From the NCBI GenBank assembly GCA_001542995.1, contig LFLA01000021.1, forward strand, positions 62,001 through 126,000: a stretch of DNA of 64,000 nt. Reading direction: 5' to 3'. The position numbers and the translations under genes were made by a program. The notes under the pieces are model-generated. The model worked only from the letters and a program-made list of their open reading frames with translations. It made no database searches and was not told the DNA's origin. Position 1 is the stretch's first letter; each line of letters starts with the position of its first letter. Positions 30,420 to 41,335 of this stretch are shown in pieces. Source of the stretch: Nitrospina sp. LS_NOB. Its GTDB lineage: Bacteria; Nitrospinota; Nitrospinia; Nitrospinales; VA-1.

Positions 30420-31955
30420 ATGAAAAGCGTTAACCACAAAGCCAAAACAATTATTGCCCTATATGCGCTCTGTTTCTTTCTGGCAGTTCCCCTCCCCGCA
30501 AGCGTCGAAGCTAACGAAAAGGGCATCCCCCTGTTCCAGAATAAAATCAAGAAAATCCTTTCCAGTTCCTGTCTGAGAAAAAAAAAATTTGGCATCAAAA
30601 TTTACTCGCTGGATCATGGCGAATCCCTTTTCGAATTGCGCGGGGAAAAGTTATTCATTCCCGCCTCGAATTTAAAAGTTCTCACTACTGCCGTTGCGCT
30701 TGAAGTCCTCGGCCCAAATTACCGTTTCCCAACACGGCTCTACACAGATGGGACCCTGAAGGATGACGTGTTAAACGGAAATCTTTATATCAAGGGTTAT
30801 GGCGATCCTAAGTTTGTCACGGAGCAAATGTGGCTACTGGTCAACGAATTAAAAAATCTTCCGGTGCGGGAAATCACTGGAAACATTATTGGCGACGATT
30901 CTTTCTTCGATGACAGGAAACGAGTGAAGACCTGGATCAAGAATCCGGGCGCAGAGGCTTATGAGGCCCCCTTAGGCGCACTGTCTTTCAACTTCAACAC
31001 GGTCCAGGCTTTTGTGAGCCCCGGCCCGAAAGCGGGGAGCAAACCGAGGATCGTTATCGAACCCGATACCGAATACATCACTCTCGACAATCAGGCCAGA
31101 ACTCTTAAACCCGGCAAACGCAACCGGCTGATCGTCAACCGGTTGGACCGCAATGGATTTGACGAGATCACGGTTTCAGGAGGAATCCGTCTCGACCAGG
31201 CCCGGGCCCAGTATTTCTTAAACATCACCGACCCGACCCAATACACCCTGAGCGTACTGAAAAAATACCTGGGGCATGCGGGCATCCAGTTCCAAGGCAA
31301 AATCGAGCAGGGAATAGTTCCTGCAACAGCGATGGAATTATTAACTCACGAGTCAGAACCCCTTACGTTGGCGCTTCAGGGTCTCAACAAGTTCAGCAAC
31401 AACTTTGTGGCAGAACAGATTTTAAAAACCATCGGGGCCGAGAAATATGGCCCGCCCGGCACCACCCTGAAAGGTCTTAAAGCTTTTGAAGAGTATCTGA
31501 CAGAACTGGGATACCGACCGGATCAATATAAGGTTCTCGATGGTTCCGGCTTGTCCCGGCAAAACCGCTTGTCGCCGCAAATGATTGTTGATGTCCTCCG
31601 CTACGTCAAGAACGACCTCGGAGTCTACCCTGAGTTTGTTTCTGCTCTGGGTGTGATGGGGGTGGATGGAAATGTAAAAAACAGAATGCGTGGGGTAAAA
31701 AGCTCGGAGCGAGCACGAGTTAAAACCGGCACCCTGAATTTTGTCAGCGCGCTTTCCGGTTATTTTCAATCCCGGGACGGAGAAACTTTTGCTTTCTCGA
31801 TTTTAATGAATGGCTTGAAATGCTCTAACGGCAGGATCAAAAAACTACAGGACCAGATCATCCGGGAAGGGTTGCACTTTCGGCGCATTCCTACAGGCAG
31901 TGTCATTTCCGAAAAACAGGGAAACCCTCCACCTACTTCAGATTCGGCTCTTTAA
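30420..31955 (+). CDS. dacB: D-alanyl-D-alanine carboxypeptidase/endopeptidase (PBP4, DacB type)
   Basis: Start MKSVNHKAKTIIALYALCFFLAVPLPASVEA (signal peptide); FIPASNLKVLTTAVALEVLGP (SxxK), DGSGLSRQNRLSP, VKTGTLNFVSALSGYF. Confidence 0.92.
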   Translation: MKSVNHKAKTIIALYALCFFLAVPLPASVEANEKGIPLFQNKIKKILSSSCLRKKKFGIKIYSLDHGESLFELRGEKLFIPASNLKVLTTAVALEVLGPNYRFPTRLYTDGTLKDDVLNGNLYIKGYGDPKFVTEQMWLLVNELKNLPVREITGNIIGDDSFFDDRKRVKTWIKNPGAEAYEAPLGALSFNFNTVQAFVSPGPKAGSKPRIVIEPDTEYITLDNQARTLKPGKRNRLIVNRLDRNGFDEITVSGGIRLDQARAQYFLNITDPTQYTLSVLKKYLGHAGIQFQGKIEQGIVPATAMELLTHESEPLTLALQGLNKFSNNFVAEQILKTIGAEKYGPPGTTLKGLKAFEEYLTELGYRPDQYKVLDGSGLSRQNRLSPQMIVDVLRYVKNDLGVYPEFVSALGVMGVDGNVKNRMRGVKSSERARVKTGTLNFVSALSGYFQSRDGETFAFSILMNGLKCSNGRIKKLQDQIIREGLHFRRIPTGSVISEKQGNPPPTSDSAL

Positions 31956-31967
31956 AAACCCTCTGAC

Positions 31968-32723
31968 TTATCCGCCAAAAACCTTGCGGTTTTCCTTGCG
32001 GTCTTCTTCCAGAATTTTTTTCCAATCCCTTTTCACATGGGGAGCGGCTAGAAAATCCTCATAAATGGATTTCGCCAGTTCCATGCGGTCAATGCCTTCC
32101 GGCGCGACTTGGATATCCAACTGAGCCAGGGCCATGTCAAAGTCCCGATCCAATAAGGAAGCGGAATCCATATCACATTCCTTCAGCGCCTGACGAACGG
32201 TCGCAGGGTCCTGACCAAAACGTCTTGCCACTTCATTGAGGTTGGAAGGCTTATATTCTTTTTTAGGTCCAATGCCCAAATGATAGGCACAGAACAAGCT
32301 GAAAGCATCCAGATTCCCGGTCAATGGCTTTTCTGAGACAGACGGATTTTTCGCCGCAGAGGTCTCAACAGGCCGCCTTGAAGTCGGCGCCGTTCTTCCA
32401 CTGCCCCTGCCAGATCTTTCCTGATAGGGTGGTTTTTGCCCATTCGGGTTACCGCCATTGTTGCGTTTTTGGCGATACGGATTCTTGCCGTTTTGCGGTT
32501 TGCGGGTATTGCTGGAACCCGACTTGTTTTTGCTAGCTATGCTGATGTGAGAAGTCAATGCCTGGGAAGAAGAAGGACTAGAGGAAACCCATGGATGGAT
32601 TCCGCCTTTCCTCTGCCCAGAGTTTTGGTTTTGATTTCTTCCGGAGGCGTTGCCCTGGCGGTTTTGATTTTGAGGTTTCTGCGGGTTGCTCCCGTTTCTT
32701 CTAAATGAGCCTGTTTTTTTCAA
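31968..32723 (-). CDS. Uncharacterised protein with basic Asn/Gln/Gly-rich disordered N-terminus
   Basis: 251 aa; N-terminal half low complexity (QKPQNQNRQGNASGRNQNQNSGQRK...RKPQNGKNPYRQKRNNGGNPNGQKPP); conserved-looking C-terminal helical domain. Confidence 0.7.
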   Translation of the reverse strand: MKKTGSFRRNGSNPQKPQNQNRQGNASGRNQNQNSGQRKGGIHPWVSSSPSSSQALTSHISIASKNKSGSSNTRKPQNGKNPYRQKRNNGGNPNGQKPPYQERSGRGSGRTAPTSRRPVETSAAKNPSVSEKPLTGNLDAFSLFCAYHLGIGPKKEYKPSNLNEVARRFGQDPATVRQALKECDMDSASLLDRDFDMALAQLDIQVAPEGIDRMELAKSIYEDFLAAPHVKRDWKKILEEDRKENRKVFGG

Positions 32724-32784
32724 AACGCTATTCCTTTAAATATGGGGTGGAGTATCATGGTTCTAATCATCCTCTTTGTTTTTG

Positions 32785-34593
32785 TTAATGGGTTAAGTGT
32801 TCGAGTTCATCCACCAATGTGGAAAATTTTGCCAAAGCGGTTCTAACCGGTTCGGGTGAAAGCATATCCACCCCGGCAGACTTCAGCAGGTCGATCGGGT
32901 ATTTTGATCCCCCTGATTTCAAAAAGCCCAAATAGTCGCTCAACTCCGCCTCTCCACCGGAAAGAACCCGGTCGGCCAGAGCATAAGCGGCAGAAATGCC
33001 TGTGGCATATTTATAAACATAGAAACTAAAATAAAAATGTGGGATGCGAAAACATTCCAAGGACAGGCAATCATCCAGAACCACTGCTGGACCGAAATAG
33101 CGTTCCAGAAGATCCCTATAAATCTTTTTGAAAGGTTCCAGTGTCAAAGGCTCATTATTCTCCATCGCCTTATACACCTGATGTTCAAATTCGGCAAACA
33201 TGGTCTGCCGGTATAACGTACCACGGAAATTATCAATCTCCCGGCAAATGAGATAAATTCGCATGTCCGGTGCAATATCCTGGCTCAAAAAATGCCGGGT
33301 CAAAAGAGCTTCGTTAAAAGTGGAAGCTACCTCCGCCACAAAGATGGTGTAATCGGAATACAGATAAGGTTGATTTTTTCTTGAATACAACGAGTGCATC
33401 GAATGCCCCGCTTCGTGCGCAAGAGTGTAGGCGCTGTTGATATTGTCTTCCCGGTAATTCATGAGAATGAAGGGATTCGAATCGTAGCACCCGGAGGAAT
33501 AAGCCCCGCTCCGCTTGCCTTTGTTTTCATAACGGTCTGTCCAGCGGTCTTCCGACAACCCGCGTGTCAGTTGTTCGACATACTCCTCACCTAAAGGATT
33601 CAGGGCAGACCGAATCTCTTCTACCGCCTGCTCGAAGGGCATATGCCATTTCATATCCTTCACCAGCGGAACACCGCAATCATACATATGCAATTCGTCA
33701 AGTTTTAACAGGCGTTTTCTTAAATCAAAATATTTATAAAGCGGGTCGAGATTCTGGTGCACCGATTCGACCAGGTTGTCATAAACCTCCACCGGGATAT
33801 TTTCAGAAAATAACGCCTTGGCCCGGTAACTGGGAAATTTTTTGGCCCTCGAGTAAAACAAATCCTTTTTTATGCTTCCAGCAAGCAAAGTGGAATAGGT
33901 GTATTGATGAGATTCGTAAGCCTTGTAATAGGTATTAAAAGCATCCTGCCTGACCCTGCGGTCATAATTCTGCAGGAGGCTCTGGAAATTGCCGTGAGTG
34001 AGAGAAACCGTTTCACCGTTTTCATCCTCAATCTCCCCCAGCTGAAGGTCGGCGTTATCGAGCATATCGAATGCGTCCCGCATACCCCGTCCCATTTCGC
34101 CGGACGCGGCTAAAAGCGCCTCCTCTTTTTCGGAGAGTGTGTGATCCCGGTAACGCAAAACCTGTTCCAGATGGAATCGGTAAAACTCCAGTTCCTTATC
34201 GGCCAAAAACGCAGATATCTTATCATCAGGGATAGACATAATTTCTGACCGGATGAAACTGGAAGCCCGGCTCGCTTCATTGACCAGCCTCATGACCTTT
34301 TCATAATTTCCCTGATAAAGACTGTTGGTTTTATCCTCATCATTTTTAAGATGGGCAAACGTGTAAAGCTTTTCCAACTTGCGGGAGAGATTCATATCAA
34401 ACTCCAGGCAAGCCTTGAGTTTGAGGGCAGACTCCGCCAACGTGCCGGCAAAAGAAGCGTATTCATTAATACCCGCTTCCAATTCGGTCAACTCGGTGTT
34501 CCAGACATCATCGGATGAATACAACCCTGTCAAATCCCATTGGGACTCTACAGTCACTTCATCGCGTGCCAGGGTTCCTGCTTTGGCATCCAT
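32785..34593 (-). CDS. pepF: Oligoendopeptidase F (M3 family)
   Basis: 602 aa; AYTLAHEAGHSMHSLYS zinc site (HExxH variant HEAGH); ALFSENIPVEVYDNLVESVHQNLDPLYKYFDLRKRLL. Confidence 0.95.
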   Translation of the reverse strand: MDAKAGTLARDEVTVESQWDLTGLYSSDDVWNTELTELEAGINEYASFAGTLAESALKLKACLEFDMNLSRKLEKLYTFAHLKNDEDKTNSLYQGNYEKVMRLVNEASRASSFIRSEIMSIPDDKISAFLADKELEFYRFHLEQVLRYRDHTLSEKEEALLAASGEMGRGMRDAFDMLDNADLQLGEIEDENGETVSLTHGNFQSLLQNYDRRVRQDAFNTYYKAYESHQYTYSTLLAGSIKKDLFYSRAKKFPSYRAKALFSENIPVEVYDNLVESVHQNLDPLYKYFDLRKRLLKLDELHMYDCGVPLVKDMKWHMPFEQAVEEIRSALNPLGEEYVEQLTRGLSEDRWTDRYENKGKRSGAYSSGCYDSNPFILMNYREDNINSAYTLAHEAGHSMHSLYSRKNQPYLYSDYTIFVAEVASTFNEALLTRHFLSQDIAPDMRIYLICREIDNFRGTLYRQTMFAEFEHQVYKAMENNEPLTLEPFKKIYRDLLERYFGPAVVLDDCLSLECFRIPHFYFSFYVYKYATGISAAYALADRVLSGGEAELSDYLGFLKSGGSKYPIDLLKSAGVDMLSPEPVRTALAKFSTLVDELEHLTH

Positions 34594-34644
34594 AATTCAG
34601 GATAGGACGGGAAACATGGATTTCCCAAAGGTGATTAACATTCT

Positions 34645-37296
34645 CTACCGGATTGCCTGCTGTATCGTTTTTAAATGAGTTTCAAGTTTAGCCTGTTTTT
34701 CAGAAAGGGTAGTTTTCCTTTTCTCGTCTTTTTCGATGACTTCGGCAGGCGCTTTCTTCACGAAGTTCGGGTTGGAGAGTTTCTTATCTAAAAATATGAG
34801 GTCTTTTGCAATTTTTTTCAACTCTTTTTCTATGCGATTGCGTTCTTCGTCAAAATCCATCAGTCCCTCAAGAGGGATAATCAGGTCCATTTCTCCCAAT
34901 ACCGAAGATGCCGAGACCTTCGGTTTCTCAATATCAGGACCTATGGTTATTTGATCCACTCGGGCTAATTCACGGATAAAACCGGCATGTTTTTTCAAAA
35001 CAGCTTCCAAATCGGCATGTCGGGTTTTGACTAATGCGTTTAATTTCAACCCCGGATTGAGGTTCATCTCGCCACGGATATTTCGTATGCCTGTAATGAC
35101 TTCCATCACCTTCCCCATTGCCTTTTCCACATCGGGTTCGCTTCTGGCGGCATCAAATTCGGGAAAAGCGCTGACCATGATACTGTCTCCGCTTTTGGGT
35201 AATTTCTGCCATATCTCTTCTGTGATAAACGGCATAAATGGATGCAAAAGCTTCAGAGCCGCTTCCAGCACATGCACAAGAACATTTTGCGCGGCTATTT
35301 TTTCAGGGCCCTCCATCTGCAAACGGGATTTGACAAGTTCGATGTACCAGTCGCAGTATTCATTCCAAATGAACTTGTAAACCGCGAGAGCGGCATCGTT
35401 GAACCTGAAAGTTTCCAGAGCCTCATTAACTTCCCGCGTGGTGGTGTTCAGTCGACTTAAAATCCACCGGTCAGCGATGGACCGCTCTGCCTTTTCATCC
35501 GGTTGACAATTTCCCTGATAACCCTCCAGATTCATAAACACAAACCGTGAAGCGTTCCAGAGCTTGTTGCAGAAGTTTCGGTAACCTTCGATGCGATCTT
35601 CGTCCAGTTTAATGTCCCGGCCCTGAGCGGCAAAAGCCGCCAGCGTAAACCGCAACGCATCCGTTCCGTATTGTTCCATGACGGTCAAAGGATCGATCAC
35701 GTTCCCCTTGGTCTTGCTCATTTTCTGTCCTTCCGCATCACGGATCAGGGCATGGATATAAACATGGTGGAAGGGCACATCGCCCATAAATTTGATCCCC
35801 ATCATGATCATGCGCGCCACCCAGAAAAACAGGATGTCAAATCCGGTACAAAGAACAGAGGTGGGATAAAACCGCTGAAGCGTTTCCGTTTTTTCCGGCC
35901 AGCCCAATGTGGAAAATGGCCAGAGCGCAGAACTGAACCAGGTATCCAGCACATCGGTTTCCTGCTCCAGATCTGTCGAAGAACAGGCCGAACATTTTTT
36001 TGGGGTTTCCCGGACCACAGTAATTTCGCCGCAGCCCTTACAGGTCCATGCGGGAATCTGGTGCCCCCACCAGATTTGCCGGGAAATGCACCAGTCACGG
36101 ATATTTTCCATCCACTCAAAATAGGTGTTCTCCCAGAATTTCGGGACAATTTTTATAGTACCATCTCTCACCGCCCGTATCGCCGGTTCTGCCAAAGGTT
36201 TGGCTTTGACGAACCATTGCTTCGACAAATAAGGTTCGACCACCGTTCTGCAACGGTAGCAATGTCCGACGGAATGATTCAGGTCTTCTATTTTCAGCAG
36301 GACTCCCGCATCTTTTAAATCTTTCACCAGTTTCTTGCGGCATTCAAAACGGTCCAGCCCTTCATAAGCCGGGCCGGCCTCAGCACTCATAGTGCCATTG
36401 GGGTCCATCACATTGATCGACGCAAGGTCATGCCGCCGTCCAATTTCAAAGTCATTCGGATCATGGGCAGGAGTCACCTTTAGAGCGCCGGTGCCAAAAG
36501 AGGTGTCAACATAACTATCTTCGATGAGTGGAATCTCTCTGTTCACAACAGGCAGAATCAACGTCTGGCCTTTGTATTTCGTGTAGCGCTCATCCTCCGG
36601 GTTGACCGCCACAGCCGTATCTCCCAACATAGTTTCCGGTCGGGTGGTGGCAATGATAAGAAAACCCTCGCCCTCTTTAAAAGGATATTTCAAATGATAA
36701 AGGTGACCCTGAGCGTCCTGGTGTTCCACTTCCAGATCAGAAAGCGCCGTATGGCAACGTGAGCACCAGTTAATGATATAGTCGCCTTTGTAAATCAAGC
36801 CTTCTTCATAAAGCGTGACAAAAACCTCGCGCACCGCCTTGGATAACCCCTCGTCCATGGTGAAACGGTCCCGCTCCCAATCCAGCGAACTGCCCAGTTT
36901 TTTCAACTGCTCATTAATGGTTCCACCGGATTCATTACGCCACTTCCACACCCGCTCTACAAACGCCTCGCGACCCAGCACCTGCCGGTCGGTCCCTTCC
37001 GCGTGCAATTGCCGCTCAACCACGTTCTGGGTGGCAATTCCGGCATGGTCTGTGCCCGGTTGCCACAGAGCGTTGAACCCTTGCATACGTTTCCAACGAG
37101 TCAGGATGTCCTGCAGGGTATTGTTGAAGGCATGGCCGATATGCAAACGCCCAGTAATATTGGGAGGCGGTATGACTATGGAAAAAGACGGACGGTCAAG
37201 CGTCTCATCAGCGTGATAAAAGTTCTTTTCCTGCCAGAATCGTCCCCAGCGTTTTTCGACTTCTTCCGGCTCGTAATGCTTATCCAATTGAATCAT
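34645..37296 (-). CDS. valS: Valyl-tRNA synthetase
   Basis: 883 aa; [23 protein letters not shown] (HIGH), [12 protein letters not shown] (KMSKS), C-terminal coiled coil. Confidence 0.98.
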   Translation of the reverse strand: MIQLDKHYEPEEVEKRWGRFWQEKNFYHADETLDRPSFSIVIPPPNITGRLHIGHAFNNTLQDILTRWKRMQGFNALWQPGTDHAGIATQNVVERQLHAEGTDRQVLGREAFVERVWKWRNESGGTINEQLKKLGSSLDWERDRFTMDEGLSKAVREVFVTLYEEGLIYKGDYIINWCSRCHTALSDLEVEHQDAQGHLYHLKYPFKEGEGFLIIATTRPETMLGDTAVAVNPEDERYTKYKGQTLILPVVNREIPLIEDSYVDTSFGTGALKVTPAHDPNDFEIGRRHDLASINVMDPNGTMSAEAGPAYEGLDRFECRKKLVKDLKDAGVLLKIEDLNHSVGHCYRCRTVVEPYLSKQWFVKAKPLAEPAIRAVRDGTIKIVPKFWENTYFEWMENIRDWCISRQIWWGHQIPAWTCKGCGEITVVRETPKKCSACSSTDLEQETDVLDTWFSSALWPFSTLGWPEKTETLQRFYPTSVLCTGFDILFFWVARMIMMGIKFMGDVPFHHVYIHALIRDAEGQKMSKTKGNVIDPLTVMEQYGTDALRFTLAAFAAQGRDIKLDEDRIEGYRNFCNKLWNASRFVFMNLEGYQGNCQPDEKAERSIADRWILSRLNTTTREVNEALETFRFNDAALAVYKFIWNEYCDWYIELVKSRLQMEGPEKIAAQNVLVHVLEAALKLLHPFMPFITEEIWQKLPKSGDSIMVSAFPEFDAARSEPDVEKAMGKVMEVITGIRNIRGEMNLNPGLKLNALVKTRHADLEAVLKKHAGFIRELARVDQITIGPDIEKPKVSASSVLGEMDLIIPLEGLMDFDEERNRIEKELKKIAKDLIFLDKKLSNPNFVKKAPAEVIEKDEKRKTTLSEKQAKLETHLKTIQQAIR

Positions 37297-37450
37297 TCGA
37301 TCAAAAATTTTCCTTACAGGAAAACATAAAAAATACTCCCCCTCTGCCTGTAACGCACAAGGAAAGCTTAAAATGGTAACGGTCTTTATATATCACTAGT
37401 AACGAGGAAAGAATTTCTTTAAAAAAGAGCGGGTCGTAAAGCAGGGCCTG

Positions 37451-38902
37451 CTAATACATGTCCTGCTTTTTGATTTTTTCTATCTCTTCCTGGATCACCT
37501 TGCGGGCAATTTCCGGAGTGACCTCTCTCACCACCTCACGGATGGTTTTTAAAATCACATCAGATAATCCGGAAACCTCTTTTCCCAGCGAAGTGCCCAA
37601 CGATCTTTTCAGTGCCTGCTTAACCTCTTCGGCAATTGCTTGAGTGAAGCGGTCATCCTCGGATTTATACTGCCAATTCCTGGAAGGAAAATTGCGCGGA
37701 TCCAAATCCCGGTCCTGATAGGAAAATCCGGAAATAGCATCCAGATTTTCTTTTATGTCTTCTGGAGTTGCAGGGCGTTTGCCCACCTCTGAAAACGCAC
37801 CCGGCACTATATGCTCCAAAAGGTCTTCCGGGTCAGGAACAATGCCTCGCGATGACAATGCGGGAGGCTTCTCCTCATGATTGGCCGAATCTGGCCTGCT
37901 CCCCATGGCAAGCTCCTTGAACGCAGAATCCAATTCATCCATATTGTCCATTCTGCGTTTGCCCACTTCGGCGAAGATCTCCGGCCCATCTGTATAGCCC
38001 AGGTATTCCGGTTCATCCGCACCGGACTCCGCAAAAGGAAAAGCCTCGGCCTCTTCTGCGGCTGGATTGGGAGACTGAACAGACTCTTTAAGCTCTTCAA
38101 CACCACGGATCATTTGATCCATAATGCCATCATCATTCTCGGATTGCAGGGCGGGCACTTGCAGTTCTTCGTCTGGTGCAAGAGGATCATCCAGAAAATC
38201 AGAGAGCTCCATCGGTTCCATCAAACCTTCTCCGGACAGATCCAAAGCCTGATCGTCCGCCGGTAACTCCACAGACTCAGGAAGTGCCAGTTCTTCATCT
38301 ACCAACGCGGGAGCTTCATCTTCGAGCGGTTCCCCTTCATCCATCAAATCTGAAATTCCCGTCCCATCTGTCGAAAGTTTTTCAACCGAATCTAATAACT
38401 CCTCAAGACTGGGTTCCTCTTGCGATCCCGGCAATTTCAGGTTGCTTAAAATTTCTGCGGCTTTTTCCGTTTCTTCCACCGGCTGTCCGACGATTTCTGA
38501 GTCAGAAAGCAAAGCGGCATCTTCATCGCCGGATGATCCTTCCAGCAGACCTTTGACCATGGACACAATATCGTCCGACTTGAACAGTTTCGAGATATGG
38601 CTATCCGCACCGCAAGCTTGGTAGCGCTGTTCATCAAAATCTTCAAAGTCGCTGGCCAGCAACAGAACTTTGATGCCCCTCGTTTCCGGGGCTTCTTTAA
38701 TTTTTGCACTCAACTCAAAACCATCCAACCCCGGCATACCAACATCGGCCAAAACAATATCAGGATTAAATTCCGCAATTCGATCAAAAGCCTCCTGGCC
38801 ATTGCTGATGCCCTCAACCTCCATGTCCTCATTTTCAAAAGCCATGGAAACAATTTTTTGGATGGTGATGCTATCGTCAGCGACTAGAAGTCTGGATGTC
38901 AT
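37451..38902 (-). CDS. Response regulator receiver-domain protein with long acidic linker
   Basis: Receiver MTSRLLVADDSITIQKIVSMAFENEDMEVEGISNGQEAFDRIAEFNPDIVLADVGMPGLDG; acidic middle; helical C-terminus. Confidence 0.88.
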   Translation of the reverse strand: MTSRLLVADDSITIQKIVSMAFENEDMEVEGISNGQEAFDRIAEFNPDIVLADVGMPGLDGFELSAKIKEAPETRGIKVLLLASDFEDFDEQRYQACGADSHISKLFKSDDIVSMVKGLLEGSSGDEDAALLSDSEIVGQPVEETEKAAEILSNLKLPGSQEEPSLEELLDSVEKLSTDGTGISDLMDEGEPLEDEAPALVDEELALPESVELPADDQALDLSGEGLMEPMELSDFLDDPLAPDEELQVPALQSENDDGIMDQMIRGVEELKESVQSPNPAAEEAEAFPFAESGADEPEYLGYTDGPEIFAEVGKRRMDNMDELDSAFKELAMGSRPDSANHEEKPPALSSRGIVPDPEDLLEHIVPGAFSEVGKRPATPEDIKENLDAISGFSYQDRDLDPRNFPSRNWQYKSEDDRFTQAIAEEVKQALKRSLGTSLGKEVSGLSDVILKTIREVVREVTPEIARKVIQEEIEKIKKQDMY

Positions 38903-39010
38903 GAAACTCAACCTTCGGGATTTGGAAAAGAACTTCGGATGGGACCGGCGGGCCACCCCCGCCCTCTAGCGAGCCCACTCCCGTGGGAGGGAATATAGCA
39001 AGAACATTTA

Positions 39011-39180
39011 GGCATGGATAACTCTTTGCTAGCCAGCAATAGCCATTGCTCACGGGGTCCAGCATCACGCTGGCACCGAGCGGCTACTCGCCGCAGGGGC
39101 AACTGACAAAGCTCGTCAAGCCGAGACAACTCTTTCTTGCCAAATAAGGCTATTGCACACTGGCCCCACGCCTAGTGGGG
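39011..39180. repeat. Two adjacent copies of the dispersed intergenic repeat
   Basis: 39011-39060 ggcatggataactctttgctagccagcaatagccattgctcacggggtcc; 39113-39180 tcgtcaagccgagacaactctttcttgccaaataaggctattgcacactggccccacgcctagtgggg. Confidence 0.7.
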
Positions 39181-39360
39181 AAAACCATTCAAACTCAACC
39201 AGTTAAGTATACCATAAAATTTCTGACCCTGAAAAAATTTAGCCGCAAAACCTCACTTAAACCTTAAAATTATCGATAAGTTTTAGATAGAGTGTATCCG
39301 AACTCTATGTTTTAATAGAGATAATATTTTAAGGATCAGATAGTTGGAGGTTTTCAGGCT

Positions 39361-41130
39361 TTGATTCGTTTGCTGCGGGTTTCCCATTCCATAAAAAAAC
39401 TTGTATCGCAATGCGGCGGGGCAATGGTTTTGCTCGGCGCCTTGTTGGTCGTCTTCCCTTCCAGTGCATTAGCTCTTTATATTCAAGTTGATGGAGTCGC
39501 TGATATCAAGTCCAACTTCAGCGAAGGATGTTCGTCCATCACCGATATTGCCAATCAGGCGGAACGCCAGAAAATAGATGTGGTCTTGTTTGGGGACTTT
39601 GCCCGCAATTCCATTGAATTCGGAATCAAACCATTTGAAAGAATTTTTAAAAATATCACCCAGGGGCCCTCGGTGCTCGACCGGGGAGTGGGAGGATATT
39701 TATCAGAAATCAAGGATAACGACCGCCAGTTTGAGCGCACTTTGTTGATTCCCGGAGTGGAAACCATTCCCTTTTATTTCTGGACCGGAAGCAACTACGA
39801 TAAAAACCTCACGGCCCATAACTGGGACAAGCATCTGCTGGTTTTCGGAATGGATTCCGCTGAAGATTACGAGCAGTTGCCCTTGCCCAACAGTAATTTC
39901 TCCAAAAAATATACCCATGAGCTTCTCAATAACTTCATAGTTATGGGGTTCATCTTTATGGTGATGGTCGGGGCCGTCTACAAAGGTCTTTTTCGCAAAA
40001 TCACAGTGCCACTCATGTTGCTCTTCGCCCTGCTGACCTTGAACAATCACCCGTTTCAAAGTTCTCCTTTTGATCCTTATAATGGGGATCATGGCGTGGA
40101 GCCTTATCAAAATTTAATAGATTTTGCCACCTCCAAAGGCGCATTGGTTTTCTGGAATCATATGGAAACCGCTTCCGGTATCAGCCAGAAAGGCAACACT
40201 GTCCTGGAAACTCTGCCCTACCCGGATGACCTGTTAAAAACACAAAACTATACCGGGTTCCAAGCCGTGGGCGACGAACCGATCGGTCAAACCGATCCAG
40301 GCCAGCAATGGGATCAGGTGCTCATGGAATACCTGAATGGAAATCGGGAACAACCGGTTTGGGGTTTTGGCAGTAATGATTTTCTTTGCGAAAATCAAGA
40401 GGGAGATAGCCTGGGCTCCGTGCGCACCATTTTTCTCGTGCGGGAAAACAACAATGACAACGTGCTCGATGCGATGAAAAAAGGAAGAATGTATGCCGTC
40501 CGCCAGGCCGATGCCAACCGGCTCTCGCTCGATGAGTTTGTCGTCGAAGACCAGAAAGCCGGCAACCAGGTCACGATGGGAGAGGAACTGGTTGCAACCG
40601 ACTTCCCCGCTATCAGTCTGAAACTTCGCTCCGTGCAGGGAGGAAACAAGACCACCCAGATTAAGATCATCCGCAATGGGGTTCTCGTCAAAGAAGAAAC
40701 CGTTTCCCTACCCTCTGAATTGACTTGGAGGGATGTCGGCATAGACCGAAAAGAACCCGTTTATTATCGAGTCATGGCAACAGTTTCCCCGCAAGACCAT
40801 TTGGTTTCCAATCCTATTTTTGTAAAGTTTGCAGAAAATATAGGTGTCGAAATGGCCAAACTTGCTCCACAAGAACAGCCGTCGCCTCCGGAAAAACTCC
40901 TGACGGTCATGCTCGATGGAGTCGAAATGAAGAAAGGGCCGGGAGAGATTTTCTCCAACATCACCAAACTCCGCAAAGGCCAGGAAGTCAGTTTCGTAAG
41001 AAGAACCAATATCGAACTCAATCACAGGAACTGGCTGGTGGTCAAATTTAGAAACCGCTCCGGCTATATCTGGGAAGGTGTGCTCAAATGGTCCGACGAC
41101 CAGCATGACGCTGGACCCAATGAGCAATGA
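39361..41130 (+). CDS. Exported PHP-like protein (degenerate metal site) with C-terminal SH3b-like domain
   Basis: 589 aa; VADIKSNFSEGCSSITDIANQAERQKIDVVLFGDF resembles PHP motif 1; GALVFWNHMET; C-terminal KGPGEIFSNITKLRKGQEVSFVRRTNIELNHRNWLVVKFRNRSGYIWEGVLKW. Confidence 0.7.
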   Translation: MIRLLRVSHSIKKLVSQCGGAMVLLGALLVVFPSSALALYIQVDGVADIKSNFSEGCSSITDIANQAERQKIDVVLFGDFARNSIEFGIKPFERIFKNITQGPSVLDRGVGGYLSEIKDNDRQFERTLLIPGVETIPFYFWTGSNYDKNLTAHNWDKHLLVFGMDSAEDYEQLPLPNSNFSKKYTHELLNNFIVMGFIFMVMVGAVYKGLFRKITVPLMLLFALLTLNNHPFQSSPFDPYNGDHGVEPYQNLIDFATSKGALVFWNHMETASGISQKGNTVLETLPYPDDLLKTQNYTGFQAVGDEPIGQTDPGQQWDQVLMEYLNGNREQPVWGFGSNDFLCENQEGDSLGSVRTIFLVRENNNDNVLDAMKKGRMYAVRQADANRLSLDEFVVEDQKAGNQVTMGEELVATDFPAISLKLRSVQGGNKTTQIKIIRNGVLVKEETVSLPSELTWRDVGIDRKEPVYYRVMATVSPQDHLVSNPIFVKFAENIGVEMAKLAPQEQPSPPEKLLTVMLDGVEMKKGPGEIFSNITKLRKGQEVSFVRRTNIELNHRNWLVVKFRNRSGYIWEGVLKWSDDQHDAGPNEQ

Positions 41131-41180
41131 CCATATCCGGCTAGAAAAAATTTGTCTCGGCTTAAAAAGGTTTTACTCCC
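41100..41180. repeat. Dispersed intergenic repeat, inverted copy overlapping the 3' end of the PHP-like CDS
   Basis: ccagcatgacgctggacccaatgagcaatgaccatatccggctag...ttgtctcggctt versus the reverse complement of the 39.0-39.1 kb copy (ccagcgtgatgctggaccccgtgagcaatggctattgctggctag...). Confidence 0.65.
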
Positions 41181-41335
41181 TCTTTCTGGAAGTACCCGTT
41201 CCGAGCATGAAGACAAATGAAGAAATATCACAAGGGGTGGGGTGATTTACATTCAGTGGCTTGTATTTCCTCCATGTCTCGAATTTAACTGTCGCCCTGA
41301 GTCCATCAAATTTTCATATACCCCCTCCCTTCATA

